From positions 372,001 through 436,000 of the forward strand of contig JAIOPH010000019.1 of assembly GCA_021414005.1 (NCBI GenBank): DNA of 64,000 bases. The letters run 5' to 3'. The translations under genes were made by a program, and so were the position numbers. Positions within the stretch are counted from its first letter, which is position 1. Each line of letters starts with the position of its first letter. Under the pieces are notes generated by a model. It made no database searches. It was not told the origin of the DNA and saw only the letters and a list, made by a program, of their open reading frames with translations. The stretch is from Chthoniobacter sp. (GTDB lineage Bacteria > Verrucomicrobiota > Verrucomicrobiia > Chthoniobacterales > Chthoniobacteraceae). Below, piece after piece: positions 10,655 to 19,886 of the stretch.

Positions 10655-13539
10655 GGTGCCTCCGCTTTCACACTGACATTGCTGACCTTGTCGATCGCGA
10701 CTCTACCGATTTCACCCGGACGAAGGTTAGCATTCGATGTCGTGACCCTATCGCCCGTGCTCGCTGTATCAACGTGGGAGAATCTGAGAGATAGATTGCC
10801 GGCATTGGCAATCTTCTTGGCAAGGGTTTTTGTGATCCATGTGTCCTTGGCGTCGCCACTCAGGTCAAAACGCTCGGTGTATTTTGTAGAGCCGACCAGA
10901 AATGAGGCCTCGAGTGCCCCCTGCCCCCCGTTGGGGCTTTTGAAGATGTCTTCTCTGAGTGTTGAGAAAGTGAGAAACAAGGTTGATCCTGCATCGACGG
11001 CCACGCCCAAATCCTGTTCAATCCAAGAACCTTGATCACTGAGGTTGAGTATCCAGAGTCCACCTTCGGGTGGGGCGGCAATGTCATGTCGCCGCGCGTA
11101 GTTGCCCAGGTTGTTCGTCCAAGCGGAATCGAGATTTCCCCAAGCACCTCCCGGGCTGGTTGTAGGCGGATTTGGCGTTTCGAAGCTCCCGTTGAGCACG
11201 AAGATATCCGAGGTTACGGTAAGCGTCAGGGTGGCATCCGCGCTGAAGAGTTCCGCATCGCGCACCTGGAAACGGAACAAGTCGGTCCCGGTGTAGTTCG
11301 CTGTCGGCGCATAGGTTAGTTCTCCAAGATTTGCCACCGGGATTGCCGCACTCGGGACGGAGGTGATGGGCTTGCCCCCCAGCATCAGGGCGCCATGCGC
11401 AGGCAGCGAGGTTACCTTGATCGCACCCAGCGTGTCGCCGGTGTCCACATCCGAGAACGGGAAGTCCGTTGCGGCAAACGTCTTGACGGTGCCTTTTCTC
11501 GTGAGCACCGAAGCTGCGGTGGGGGCGGGTGGGTCGTTTGCTGGCGTTACATTCACCATCACCGAGGCAGTGCGGCTCCAAAGGTTGTTCGCGTTTCTGA
11601 CCTTGAACCCGATCGCGGCGTAAGGCACGCCGTTCCCGTTCAAATCCGGCTGGTATGTTAGTTTGCTGATATCCGCCGCCGGAACAATCTGGTCAAGCTC
11701 GACCGGGGTTCCGTTCAACTTCAGGGTGCCCAGCGGCGCGAGCGTAGTGATCCGCACGGCGGCCAGCGGGCTTGCATGCGGATCCGAATAGCCAAAATCG
11801 CCTGCGGTCAGGGGCTTGGGCGTGTCCTCCAAAGTCGTTAGAGAGGTGCTGGAGGATTTCGGTGACTTGGCGTCAACGACCGCTGGTGTCACGGTGACAT
11901 CACTGATCTTGTCCAACCATGAATTGGCCTTGCTGGTGCCGTAAAACCCGAGACTCAAACTCCCCGAATGGGTGATGGTTTTGGTCAGCGTGTAGCTCTT
12001 CCAGCTATCGGCGGCCAGCGAGGTGGTGTCGAACGCCATGGTGTATTTCGTCCCGCCGACATCGAAATAAACCTCCCCTAGTCCTCCGGGCGAGTTCTTG
12101 GCCCTGCCGAGCCAGAAGGTCACCGCAAGCGTATCACCAGCGGAAACGTTGCGCGGCAGATACTGCGACAGCGGGCGCGCGTCCGGCGTGACATCCACGC
12201 TGATCGGCACAGCCCATTCTCCGCCGCCGTCCACGCTGCGGGTGAATACACCAGTGGTTGCGACCTTCTGTTGCTGGAAACTCGCCGGTGCTTCGATGGT
12301 GCTCCACGGGCTGCCGACCTTGGCCGAAGCGCCGCTGGGTGGGGCTCCAGGTGTCTCGAAGCTGCCGTTCATCACCGGCACCTGCAGCATGCCAGGGTCC
12401 AGGACTTTCAGCGGCAGTTGAAGGGTCGCCTTGCCGATGCTTCGATACATCTCGTTGGTGCCGTCACCTCCGGCACCATCATAGAATACATACAGCTTGT
12501 CTCCAACCCGCACCACTGTGGGCATGCCGATGCACTTGTGGCTCCATGTGCAATTGGAACCGTCCAGCACAATGGCCTTGCAGGCGGGATTCCAGTGATT
12601 GATGTCGTTGGTCCAATAGACCCAGACGGCGTCCGGGCACACATTGCCAATATGATTGACAAACAGAAACCAGGTATTGCTGGTCGGTTCGAAATACACC
12701 GAGCAGTTCTCGAGATTTTCCGTAACGGGCAGGGCCGGCGTGGGGTCAAGTGTCCACACGCCATTGAGATCCTTGGTGCGTGCAATGGAGATCGTCCGAC
12801 GTATCTTCGCATCCGCCGCACCAAAGAACATCATGTATTCACTGCCCTGCTTGATGACATGACCGGGATAGGCGGACATGGAATAATAGGTGCCTTCCTT
12901 CGTGCTGAAGGGGACCGGATCGTAACGTTTCGTCCATGGACCCGCCGGAGAATCACTCGTTGCGTGCAACGCCAAATAGGGGGCGATGGGAATCTTGTCG
13001 GTTCCTCCCGTGGTGTTGGGGGTGCCGAGATAATACATGTGCCAAAGATTCTTCTCGTCCTTGATGATCCAAGGCGAACACGCAGCCGCCGAATCCGACG
13101 CTCCGGGTCCGAAATCAAGTAGAGGCCCCTTGCGCTCCCAGTTTTTCAGATCCTTGCTCACCGCCAGGCACGACACCCACCCTTTGGCTCCAGCGCCGTC
13201 GTAATACAAATAATACGTTCCATCGACGCAATTGATCATGGCCTCGCGGGCATTCATGGTATCGCACTGATTGGGGCCCTTGCCGTATTCCAGAAACTTG
13301 CCCTGATCCACGGCATCCATGCGATAAGATGGATATGGACGACCATCCGCGTAGCTAACAGGATTCTTAACCAACACAAGACCAGTGCCGTGCGTGCTAG
13401 TCGCCTCGAGTTTGCTTTCCGCCAAAATGGGCGCAATACCAAAGCGGAACACTGCCGCCGCCAGACAAAAGACCTTCTGCACATTCCCGATATTCTTTAA
13501 TTCGGATGTGTGGTTGTTGAATGTGCTTAGAAAATGCAT
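10651..13539 (-). CDS. Secreted GH43-like five-bladed propeller protein with NGSFE and cadherin-like modules
   Basis: A protein of 962 residues. A hydrophobic signal region lies near 22-41. Residues about 80-378 look like a GH43/GH32-type five-bladed propeller: repeated 'YYLYYDGAGAKG', 'LWHMYYLGTP', 'YMMFFGAAD' and 'LYVFYDGAGGDG' strands, with 'MNAREAMI' at the start. Catalytic acids are not assigned, so a lyase-like or inactive member is possible. Residues about 391-545 and 795-962 are two copies of a jelly-roll-like 'NGSFETP' module, separated by cadherin-like repeats (about 555-770). The same modules occur in the two giant PA14/LamG proteins of this window, hinting at shared surface targeting or glycan binding. 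The gene is followed with 4-bp overlap by two sulfatases, so it probably acts on the same sulfated glycan. Confidence 0.85.
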   Translation of the reverse strand: MHFLSTFNNHTSELKNIGNVQKVFCLAAAVFRFGIAPILAESKLEATSTHGTGLVLVKNPVSYADGRPYPSYRMDAVDQGKFLEYGKGPNQCDTMNAREAMINCVDGTYYLYYDGAGAKGWVSCLAVSKDLKNWERKGPLLDFGPGASDSAAACSPWIIKDEKNLWHMYYLGTPNTTGGTDKIPIAPYLALHATSDSPAGPWTKRYDPVPFSTKEGTYYSMSAYPGHVIKQGSEYMMFFGAADAKIRRTISIARTKDLNGVWTLDPTPALPVTENLENCSVYFEPTSNTWFLFVNHIGNVCPDAVWVYWTNDINHWNPACKAIVLDGSNCTWSHKCIGMPTVVRVGDKLYVFYDGAGGDGTNEMYRSIGKATLQLPLKVLDPGMLQVPVMNGSFETPGAPPSGASAKVGSPWSTIEAPASFQQQKVATTGVFTRSVDGGGEWAVPISVDVTPDARPLSQYLPRNVSAGDTLAVTFWLGRAKNSPGGLGEVYFDVGGTKYTMAFDTTSLAADSWKSYTLTKTITHSGSLSLGFYGTSKANSWLDKISDVTVTPAVVDAKSPKSSSTSLTTLEDTPKPLTAGDFGYSDPHASPLAAVRITTLAPLGTLKLNGTPVELDQIVPAADISKLTYQPDLNGNGVPYAAIGFKVRNANNLWSRTASVMVNVTPANDPPAPTAASVLTRKGTVKTFAATDFPFSDVDTGDTLGAIKVTSLPAHGALMLGGKPITSVPSAAIPVANLGELTYAPTANYTGTDLFRFQVRDAELFSADATLTLTVTSDIFVLNGSFETPNPPTTSPGGAWGNLDSAWTNNLGNYARRHDIAAPPEGGLWILNLSDQGSWIEQDLGVAVDAGSTLFLTFSTLREDIFKSPNGGQGALEASFLVGSTKYTERFDLSGDAKDTWITKTLAKKIANAGNLSLRFSHVDTASTGDRVTTSNANLRPGEIGRVAIDKVSNVSVKAEAP

Positions 13540-13600
13540 GTATTGCCCTAGCTTGTTAAGAATGTGGAATTGGGGAATTAGTTAAATCTGCTGCTTATAG

Positions 13601-15112
13601 TCATTTGCTTTTCCCCGACAAAATGTCCTCCGGCCGGCCCATAAGTCGGCCCTGCCCCGAGGTGTTGCTCGTCATGGAGCCATTCATGCCGCGCCGGATA
13701 TCCTCCTTGACCATGACTTGCTCCATCAATTCCCTGAAATTCATTCCCGTATCCCCGAACTTCCCCATCCAGGCGAGCGTCTGCGCGTGAAGTTTCTCAC
13801 GGACCGCCTTCTGCTCCTGCGCATCTATCAGGTTCTTCATTTCATGCGGATCGTTCTGATGGTCATACAAGCAGGCAAAACGCGCTTTCTGGCCGTAGAT
13901 ATTGACGCCGCCTGGCAGGTCGAAAGTATAGGTGTAGCGCCGCGTATAAACACCCCGCCACTGCCAGGGAAACAAGAAGAGCGGCACGGATTCCACGGCA
14001 TCGTCCTTCGCCTTGAAAATCTCCTCGGACAGATTCCGGCCCTGACAGGTTGCCGGGATGTTGAGTTTCATCATGCCGAGCAGGGTCGGCATGATGTCCA
14101 GCGAACCCACGAGCAGCTCGCTGGTCCGCGGCTTGAGAGCATGCGGCCAACGGATGAGAAACGGCACGCGGATCGACTCGCGCTCCGGCCGTCCCTTGTT
14201 CCCGCGGTAACCATGTGACAGGAGGAGATCGCCGTGGTCGGACGTGAAAACAACAATCGTGTTCTGATCGAGCTTGAGCTCGCGCAACTTGGCCATCAGT
14301 TCTCCAAACGCGCGATCCACGCTCGTGCATAGGGCCATGTGACCCTGGTACATGGCGCGGACCAGCGGCGTATCCTGCACATTGGGGCGGAGAGTCAGTT
14401 TTTCACGATTGTAGAGAGCGAGGAGATCCGCTGGCGCATTGTAGCCAAATTCCCCGTCCCAGTTATGCGGCGTATGCCACGACAGAAAGAGCGCGAACGG
14501 TTTGCTCTTGCGATCTTCGATGAATTTTCCGGCCTGCCGCATCTGTGCGTACGGCTCCCATTCGCCGTAGAGCTGCTTCCGTCCGTTTTCGTCCCAGTAA
14601 TAGGCGCGCTTGTCATCAAAGAGTTCAGTGCAGTTATTTGTTAGAAACGTCTGGTCGAAGCCATAGCGATACGGACCAGCAGGAATCGGCCGGTTGCGGT
14701 CGCCGCCGTAGAGATGCCACTTGCCAAAATATCCGCACGCATAGCCGGCATCACGCAGAACCTCGGCGAAATAACGGCCTTCGCCGGGAACGATTTGAAT
14801 ATCATTGCAGAAGGCGCCGCTGCGCAGCGGGTGCTGGCCGGTCAGGAGCATCCCGCGAAACGGCGTGCATACCGGCGAGTTGGAGATGCAGTGATTGAAA
14901 CGCACTCCCTCGGCGGCAAATTTGTCGAGATTTGGCGTGACGATGTCCTTATTGCCCGCGCAGCCAAGCATATCGAACGACTGCTGGTCGCTGAACACAA
15001 ATACCAGGTTGGGCCGGGCCGCAGCGGGCCTCGGAGCGTCAGCGGCGTGCAGCGCGGCCAGAGGCGCGAGCAGCAGGGCCAAAATGAGTGTGCAGCGGTT
15101 CATTGCGTCCAT
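13601..15112 (-). CDS. Sulfatase (S1 type)
   Basis: Exported sulfatase of about 503 residues. I start it at the ATG at 15112 ('MDAMNRCTLILALLLAPLAA'), which gives a clean signal peptide. A GGAG lies 13 bases upstream inside the end of the preceding gene, and a second ATG three codons later (15103) is equally possible; in-frame sequence upstream of these overlaps the preceding gene. The signature is C82-T-P-F-R (numbered from this start), preceded by 'NLVFVFSDQQSFDMLGCAGN', with DQQ in place of the common DD-dipeptide, as in heparan/choline-sulfatase-like members. 'GKWHLYGGDR' and 'FTSDHGD' supply the other metal and sulfate contacts. It lies only 10 bp after the DUF6807/cytochrome fusion gene and 61 bp before the GH43-like gene, so co-transcription is likely. 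Confidence 0.93.
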   Translation of the reverse strand: MDAMNRCTLILALLLAPLAALHAADAPRPAAARPNLVFVFSDQQSFDMLGCAGNKDIVTPNLDKFAAEGVRFNHCISNSPVCTPFRGMLLTGQHPLRSGAFCNDIQIVPGEGRYFAEVLRDAGYACGYFGKWHLYGGDRNRPIPAGPYRYGFDQTFLTNNCTELFDDKRAYYWDENGRKQLYGEWEPYAQMRQAGKFIEDRKSKPFALFLSWHTPHNWDGEFGYNAPADLLALYNREKLTLRPNVQDTPLVRAMYQGHMALCTSVDRAFGELMAKLRELKLDQNTIVVFTSDHGDLLLSHGYRGNKGRPERESIRVPFLIRWPHALKPRTSELLVGSLDIMPTLLGMMKLNIPATCQGRNLSEEIFKAKDDAVESVPLFLFPWQWRGVYTRRYTYTFDLPGGVNIYGQKARFACLYDHQNDPHEMKNLIDAQEQKAVREKLHAQTLAWMGKFGDTGMNFRELMEQVMVKEDIRRGMNGSMTSNTSGQGRLMGRPEDILSGKSK

Positions 15113-15122
15113 GGATCCAACT

Positions 15123-18100
15123 TCACTCCTTCTGCAGCGGCACCTGTTTGGTGCTGCGCAGATAAGCGATGAGATCACGGACTTCGTCGTTGGTGAGAGT
15201 TTTGAGCAAACCTTCGGGCATCATCGAAACGGGTGACTTCTCGCGAGATTGGATTTCGGATTTGGCGATGACGGTGTCTTGGCCGACGAGGCGGAGCGTG
15301 AGTTGCTGCGCGTCTTCGGCGGCGACGACGCCTGAGAGGGTGCGACCGTCTCGGGTGGTGACGATCACTAGTTGATAGCTCTCCTGCATGACCTCGCTCG
15401 GGTTGATGATCTCAGTGAGGATATAGTCGAGGTTCGCGCGGTTGGAGCCGGTGAGGTCGGGGCCGACATTGCCGCCGGCACCATAAAGGGTGTGGCAGGC
15501 AAAGCAGGTACGCTCAAAGATCGCTCGGCCATGACCAACGTCGGCTTTGGCCAGCGTATCGTTGGTGAGCAGGCGTCTAAAGTTTTCCATCTCTGTCTTC
15601 TTGTCAGCCGCGAGTTGTGTGATCGGTCCCCAAAACTCGACGAATGACGGACCGATGACGCGATAGAGCTGGCGTGCGGCGAAGGCGCTTACGTCGCTTT
15701 TGGGAATGGTGTTCTTCTTCATTTCGGCAACCAGGGCCTGCGCCGTGTTGCGCCGTGAAGAGAGGGTGAGAATGGCCTCGGATTTTTCCAGGGCGGAAAG
15801 CGTGGAGTAGATTTCAAGCAGCTTGGGCCCAATTTTCGGATCATCAAATGCAGCCAGGGCTCGGATCGCATCGCGGCGCAGGGGGGCTTCATCGAGCAAT
15901 GACAGCATCACCGGCAAAGCGGCGGAAACCGAGTCGCGGTTAAAGGCGAGGAGGATTTCGCGGCGGCGCTCAACCGGCGCGGCGCGGTCCTGGAGCATGG
16001 CGAGTTGCGCAGCCATTGCATCGGAATCGCCAAAGATCTGGCTGATTTGCGTAATCAGATTGCGGAGGTTTTCGTTGTTAGTCGCGGTGAGAGCAGCGAC
16101 CGCGGCACTCCAGTTATTGGGTGGTCTCACGTTATTGCGACCGAACGATTTGAGTCCATCGCGCATGGCTTCGAGCAGGGTGAAGCGGAGCGCCAGATCC
16201 GTGTTTTCCACGAGCGCGGCGGCGACAGCCTCGAATTGTTTGGCGGCGATAGCCCGACGGGCGATGAACGATGTGACTAACGGAATCTTGCTATGGGCAG
16301 CAAGCTTGAGAGCGCTCGGAGCATCTGATGCCGCGAGTGGTTCGACTCCATACCAAATGATCTTGGGTAAATTGTGATCATTCGCGTCTTCAGCATGGCC
16401 GACGAGATTTTGCGCAACGGCCCAGCGTTGGTCCAAAGGCATCCGTTGGAGCGCTGAGGCCAGGTAAAGACGCACCACGGGAGAGGGATCCTTTTCCGCC
16501 ATGCTGGCGAGTTTCTTCAAAGCCGCAGGATCATACGATTTATCCTCGCCTAACAACTGGATGGCCCAGCCACGGACGTAAGGCTCGGGATGATCGAGAA
16601 GCGGCATCAGGCGGGCAACGGGAAGATTTTTTGTCACGTGTAACGCCCAAAGGGCACGAAGTTGATGCGCGGAAGTTTTCGACTGTTTGAAAAGATCCCA
16701 CAGTTTCGCAGGGACGGCAGGATTGAGATTCCCTCCGTCGGCGCGTTGCTGCAGAAGCACACGGGCGCGTCGGCTATACCAATCGTTGCGATCGGTGAGC
16801 AGTCCCACGAGTTGGAGATCGGACTTCGCAACAAGGTCGAATCCGGATTTTCCCGGAAGCCCCTTGGGTGCAAGGCGGTAGATGCGGCCGGTATCCTTGT
16901 TGTGAATGGCAGTGCCGCATATGTCGGAATCATGCCAGTCGAGCACATAGACAGCGCCATCGGGTCCGATTTCAACGCTGAAGCCGACCCACGCGTTGTC
17001 GTTCGCGAGCAATGTTGCATCGCCGTGGTGGCCAACGAAACCGGATCCCTTTGGCTCCAGGATGTCGGTGAGGACCGCGTGCTCGTGGATGTTGGACATC
17101 ACGATGCGGTCGCGGTATTCCTTCGGAAACGCATCGGCCAGGTAAATGCGTGCGCCGCCGTGTGCGGACTTGTGCGCGTGGTCGGTGATGGTCTTGATGT
17201 CATCGTAAACGTAAGGAGTGATGTGCGTGCCTCCCTGGCGATGATAGAAGCCGCCGGGGATCACATACCAGAGGTGCGGGATGACACATGCGGTCATAAA
17301 GATCTGGCCGTGGTCGTCGAAGTCGAAGCCCCACGGATTGCTGAAGCCATGCGCGACGACTTCGAAGCGATCCTTCGTCGGGTGATAACGCCAAACACCA
17401 CCGTCGATAAATACGCCGTCTTTGACCGGAACCTTGGCGGGGAACGGATCACCCTTGCCCAGGATTTTACCGCCGTCCAAAGGCTTGCCCACGATCGAAG
17501 TCGTCGCGAAACCCTGGCAGCCGTAGAGCCAACCATCCGGTCCCCAATTGAAGCTGTTGAAAACCTCATGACGATCCTGAATGCCCCAGCCGCTCAGGCG
17601 TATTTCGGGCGGCCCGTCGGGTTTGTCGTCACGATTCTTGTCGGGCACGAAGAGAAGATTCGGCGGCGCGCCAAGCCAGAGGCCGCCAAAGCCGACCGCG
17701 ACGGCGCACGGAAATGGGATGTTTTCGAGGAAGACGGTGCGCTTATCAAACTTAGAGTCACCATTGGTGTCTTCAAGGATGAGGATGCGGCTGTTGCCAT
17801 CGGCGGAGAAACCCTTGCTACGTGTTTCATAGTCGAGGTTTTCCGCCACCCAGAGACGGCCGCGGTCATCCCAGCAAAATGCGTTGGGCTGCGTGATCAT
17901 CGGCTCGACTGCGGCGAGTTTCACTTCGAACCCGGCCGGCACGGTCATCTTGGCGACAGCTTCGTCACCGCTGAGGAGCGCGGCTTTGGCAGGCGCTGCT
18001 TTGGCGACCTGCGCCGCAGGCCGTGCCGCTCCCTGGGGGATCTTCTTGCCGCTGTATTTTTCCCAGGATTCATTGAGCGCCGTTTGACTGATGTTCCCCG

Positions 18101-19856
18101 TGTAAACGACGAACTGGTGGAGAACCGTCTCAGTCTTGCCTTTGGCGATGATCCAATCGCCAGTCACGGAACGGCACGGACCGATGCCCATTTGTGCGTC
18201 CACGCGCCACGGCTGCGGATAACCAGCGTTCTGAGGATGATCGAAGATTGCGATGTGCCCCTGATCTTCACGACCATCGATCCTCAAACCGAGATCAACC
18301 CACGATGCGCTCTTCCCCGATGCGTCCGTGTTGCGCTCGCCATTGCTGCTGATGGCCGCCCCTTCGATGCCTTGCCGCCATGGCATGCGCAGAAAAAGCC
18401 CGCCGTAAGCGGTTTGTTTCATGGTGAGATCGACGAGGCCCTCGCCCTTCCATTCCAAATCGAGCAGATAACGGTCACCGCTATCGCGCATCGTCCACAC
18501 CTGCGTCTCGGCCATGATCGGATTGCCCGCTGCATCGAGCAGATGATAAACCGTGCTCCACTTCACGGCATCACCCTTGGCGACAAGCGGCGCACTGGAA
18601 ACCTTGCGCCAGTAGCCTTCGCCGGGATTCTGGAAATAGTCGCGATCATTGACTTGCTGCAAACCCCAGAAAATTCCGGTCTGAAACTTTTGATAGTCCG
18701 GGCCATCCGACGTCAGAACACCCCTGCCGTCGGGAGCGACGATCGGGTGAATGTAGGGGCGGAAATTCGGACGCGCATTCTGCGTTAGGATCGGTTGCGT
18801 GACATTCTTGCGATAAACGGAAACCGTGTTCGTGGCTTCGTCCTGACGTAGTGTGAGCGGCCCGGCTTGGGCGGGTGCGACGACGGGTTTGGTGGCCGCT
18901 TTGCCAGTTTCCTGAACCGGAGAGGCGGAAACAGGCACGATCATTTTGCCGCTGTATTTCTGCCATGCCTCGTTGATCGTCTCTTCCTTGAAGTCGCCCG
19001 TGTAAACCACGAACTGGTGGCGTATCGTTTCGGACTTGCCTTTGGCGATGGTCCAATCGCCGGCGATGGCGCGACAAGGACCGATACCCAATTGTCCGTC
19101 CACACGCCATGGCAGTGGGTAGCCGGAGTTCTTGGGGTGGTCAAAAATGGCAATGTGAGCCTGGTCACTGCGACCCTCAAGTTTCATGCCGACATCCAAC
19201 CATGATGCGGTCTGCCCAGTGGCATCGCTATTGCGCTTTCCGTTGCTGTTGACCGCAGCGCCCTCCATCCCGTTGCGCCATGGCATGCGGAGAAAAAGAC
19301 CGCCGTAGTCGTATCTTCCGACGGTGATGTCCGCGAGGCCTTCGCCCGTCCACTCAAGGTCCAGCAAGTATCGGTCGCCGCTGTCGCGCATGGTCCATAC
19401 CTGGGTCTCAGCCATGATCGGCTGACCTGCGGCATCCAAAAGATGATAGACCGTGCTCCACTTTACTGACTCGCCTTTAGCGACGATCGGCTTACTGGAG
19501 ACCCGGCGCCAATACCCGTTGCTGGGATTGTGGAAATAGTCCCGGCCATTGACTTTGGTAAAGCCCCAATAAAGACCCGTCTGATGCGGATGATGTCCGG
19601 GGCTGTATTCTGTTAGAACGCTCTTGCCATCCGGAGACACCATCGGATGCAGGTAAGGCCGCATGTCCGGCTTGGCATTCTGCGTTACGATCGGCTCGGC
19701 AACATTCTCACGATAGACGGAAATTGTATGCGTGGCCTCGTCTTGAAGCAGCGTGAGAGTTGCGGCTGGAGCCATGGCCGCCGCTCCAAGGCATAACGCC
19801 AGGAGGGCAAAGGTTGATTTACGGTTCGTTTTTATAGCCGGATAACATTTGTGCAT
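15123..19856 (-). CDS. Fusion: two DUF6807-like domains + PVC-type NHL propeller + HEAT repeats + cytochrome c
   Basis: 1,577 residues with a signal peptide (about 15-32). Residues 33-305 and 333-605 are two copies of a DUF6807 ('methane oxygenase PmoA'-like) domain, each with 'HPHQTGLYWGF'- or 'FQTGIFWGL'-type and 'YHLLDAAGxPIMAETQVWTMRD' motifs; the copies are offset by exactly 300 residues. Residues about 640-1010 are the PVC-type propeller ('ILILEDTNGDSKFDKRTVFL'), about 1015-1380 HEAT repeats, and the C-terminus a c-type heme domain with C1451-F-A-C-H1455. PVC-type cytochromes are thought to be periplasmic sugar dehydrogenases or electron-transfer partners; the role of DUF6807 is not established. 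Joining both in one chain is the odd feature. It sits 30 bp after an SGNH hydrolase gene and 10 bp before a sulfatase gene. Confidence 0.9.
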   Translation of the reverse strand: MHKCYPAIKTNRKSTFALLALCLGAAAMAPAATLTLLQDEATHTISVYRENVAEPIVTQNAKPDMRPYLHPMVSPDGKSVLTEYSPGHHPHQTGLYWGFTKVNGRDYFHNPSNGYWRRVSSKPIVAKGESVKWSTVYHLLDAAGQPIMAETQVWTMRDSGDRYLLDLEWTGEGLADITVGRYDYGGLFLRMPWRNGMEGAAVNSNGKRNSDATGQTASWLDVGMKLEGRSDQAHIAIFDHPKNSGYPLPWRVDGQLGIGPCRAIAGDWTIAKGKSETIRHQFVVYTGDFKEETINEAWQKYSGKMIVPVSASPVQETGKAATKPVVAPAQAGPLTLRQDEATNTVSVYRKNVTQPILTQNARPNFRPYIHPIVAPDGRGVLTSDGPDYQKFQTGIFWGLQQVNDRDYFQNPGEGYWRKVSSAPLVAKGDAVKWSTVYHLLDAAGNPIMAETQVWTMRDSGDRYLLDLEWKGEGLVDLTMKQTAYGGLFLRMPWRQGIEGAAISSNGERNTDASGKSASWVDLGLRIDGREDQGHIAIFDHPQNAGYPQPWRVDAQMGIGPCRSVTGDWIIAKGKTETVLHQFVVYTGNISQTALNESWEKYSGKKIPQGAARPAAQVAKAAPAKAALLSGDEAVAKMTVPAGFEVKLAAVEPMITQPNAFCWDDRGRLWVAENLDYETRSKGFSADGNSRILILEDTNGDSKFDKRTVFLENIPFPCAVAVGFGGLWLGAPPNLLFVPDKNRDDKPDGPPEIRLSGWGIQDRHEVFNSFNWGPDGWLYGCQGFATTSIVGKPLDGGKILGKGDPFPAKVPVKDGVFIDGGVWRYHPTKDRFEVVAHGFSNPWGFDFDDHGQIFMTACVIPHLWYVIPGGFYHRQGGTHITPYVYDDIKTITDHAHKSAHGGARIYLADAFPKEYRDRIVMSNIHEHAVLTDILEPKGSGFVGHHGDATLLANDNAWVGFSVEIGPDGAVYVLDWHDSDICGTAIHNKDTGRIYRLAPKGLPGKSGFDLVAKSDLQLVGLLTDRNDWYSRRARVLLQQRADGGNLNPAVPAKLWDLFKQSKTSAHQLRALWALHVTKNLPVARLMPLLDHPEPYVRGWAIQLLGEDKSYDPAALKKLASMAEKDPSPVVRLYLASALQRMPLDQRWAVAQNLVGHAEDANDHNLPKIIWYGVEPLAASDAPSALKLAAHSKIPLVTSFIARRAIAAKQFEAVAAALVENTDLALRFTLLEAMRDGLKSFGRNNVRPPNNWSAAVAALTATNNENLRNLITQISQIFGDSDAMAAQLAMLQDRAAPVERRREILLAFNRDSVSAALPVMLSLLDEAPLRRDAIRALAAFDDPKIGPKLLEIYSTLSALEKSEAILTLSSRRNTAQALVAEMKKNTIPKSDVSAFAARQLYRVIGPSFVEFWGPITQLAADKKTEMENFRRLLTNDTLAKADVGHGRAIFERTCFACHTLYGAGGNVGPDLTGSNRANLDYILTEIINPSEVMQESYQLVIVTTRDGRTLSGVVAAEDAQQLTLRLVGQDTVIAKSEIQSREKSPVSMMPEGLLKTLTNDEVRDLIAYLRSTKQVPLQKE
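18042..19760 (-). repeat. Intragenic tandem duplication of the DUF6807-like domain (period 900 nt)
   Basis: Two coding copies at about 18942-19760 and 18042-18860 inside the fusion gene. At protein level 'LTLLQDEATHTISVYR' (33-48) and 'LTLRQDEATNTVSVYR' (333-348) align without gaps at the repeat start, and long blocks such as 'YLLDLEW' and 'GLFLRMPWR' are identical. The spacing is 300 codons, consistent with an in-frame duplication followed by moderate divergence. Confidence 0.85.
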
Positions 19857-19886
19857 TTGGAAATTGTGGTTTTGTTGCTGATATCT

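Noticed and set aside
16662..18788. A 708-codon open frame on the plus strand opposite the DUF6807/cytochrome gene
   Set aside because: It has no recognisable domain, and the opposite strand carries clear domains over the whole length; it is a GC-driven shadow frame.
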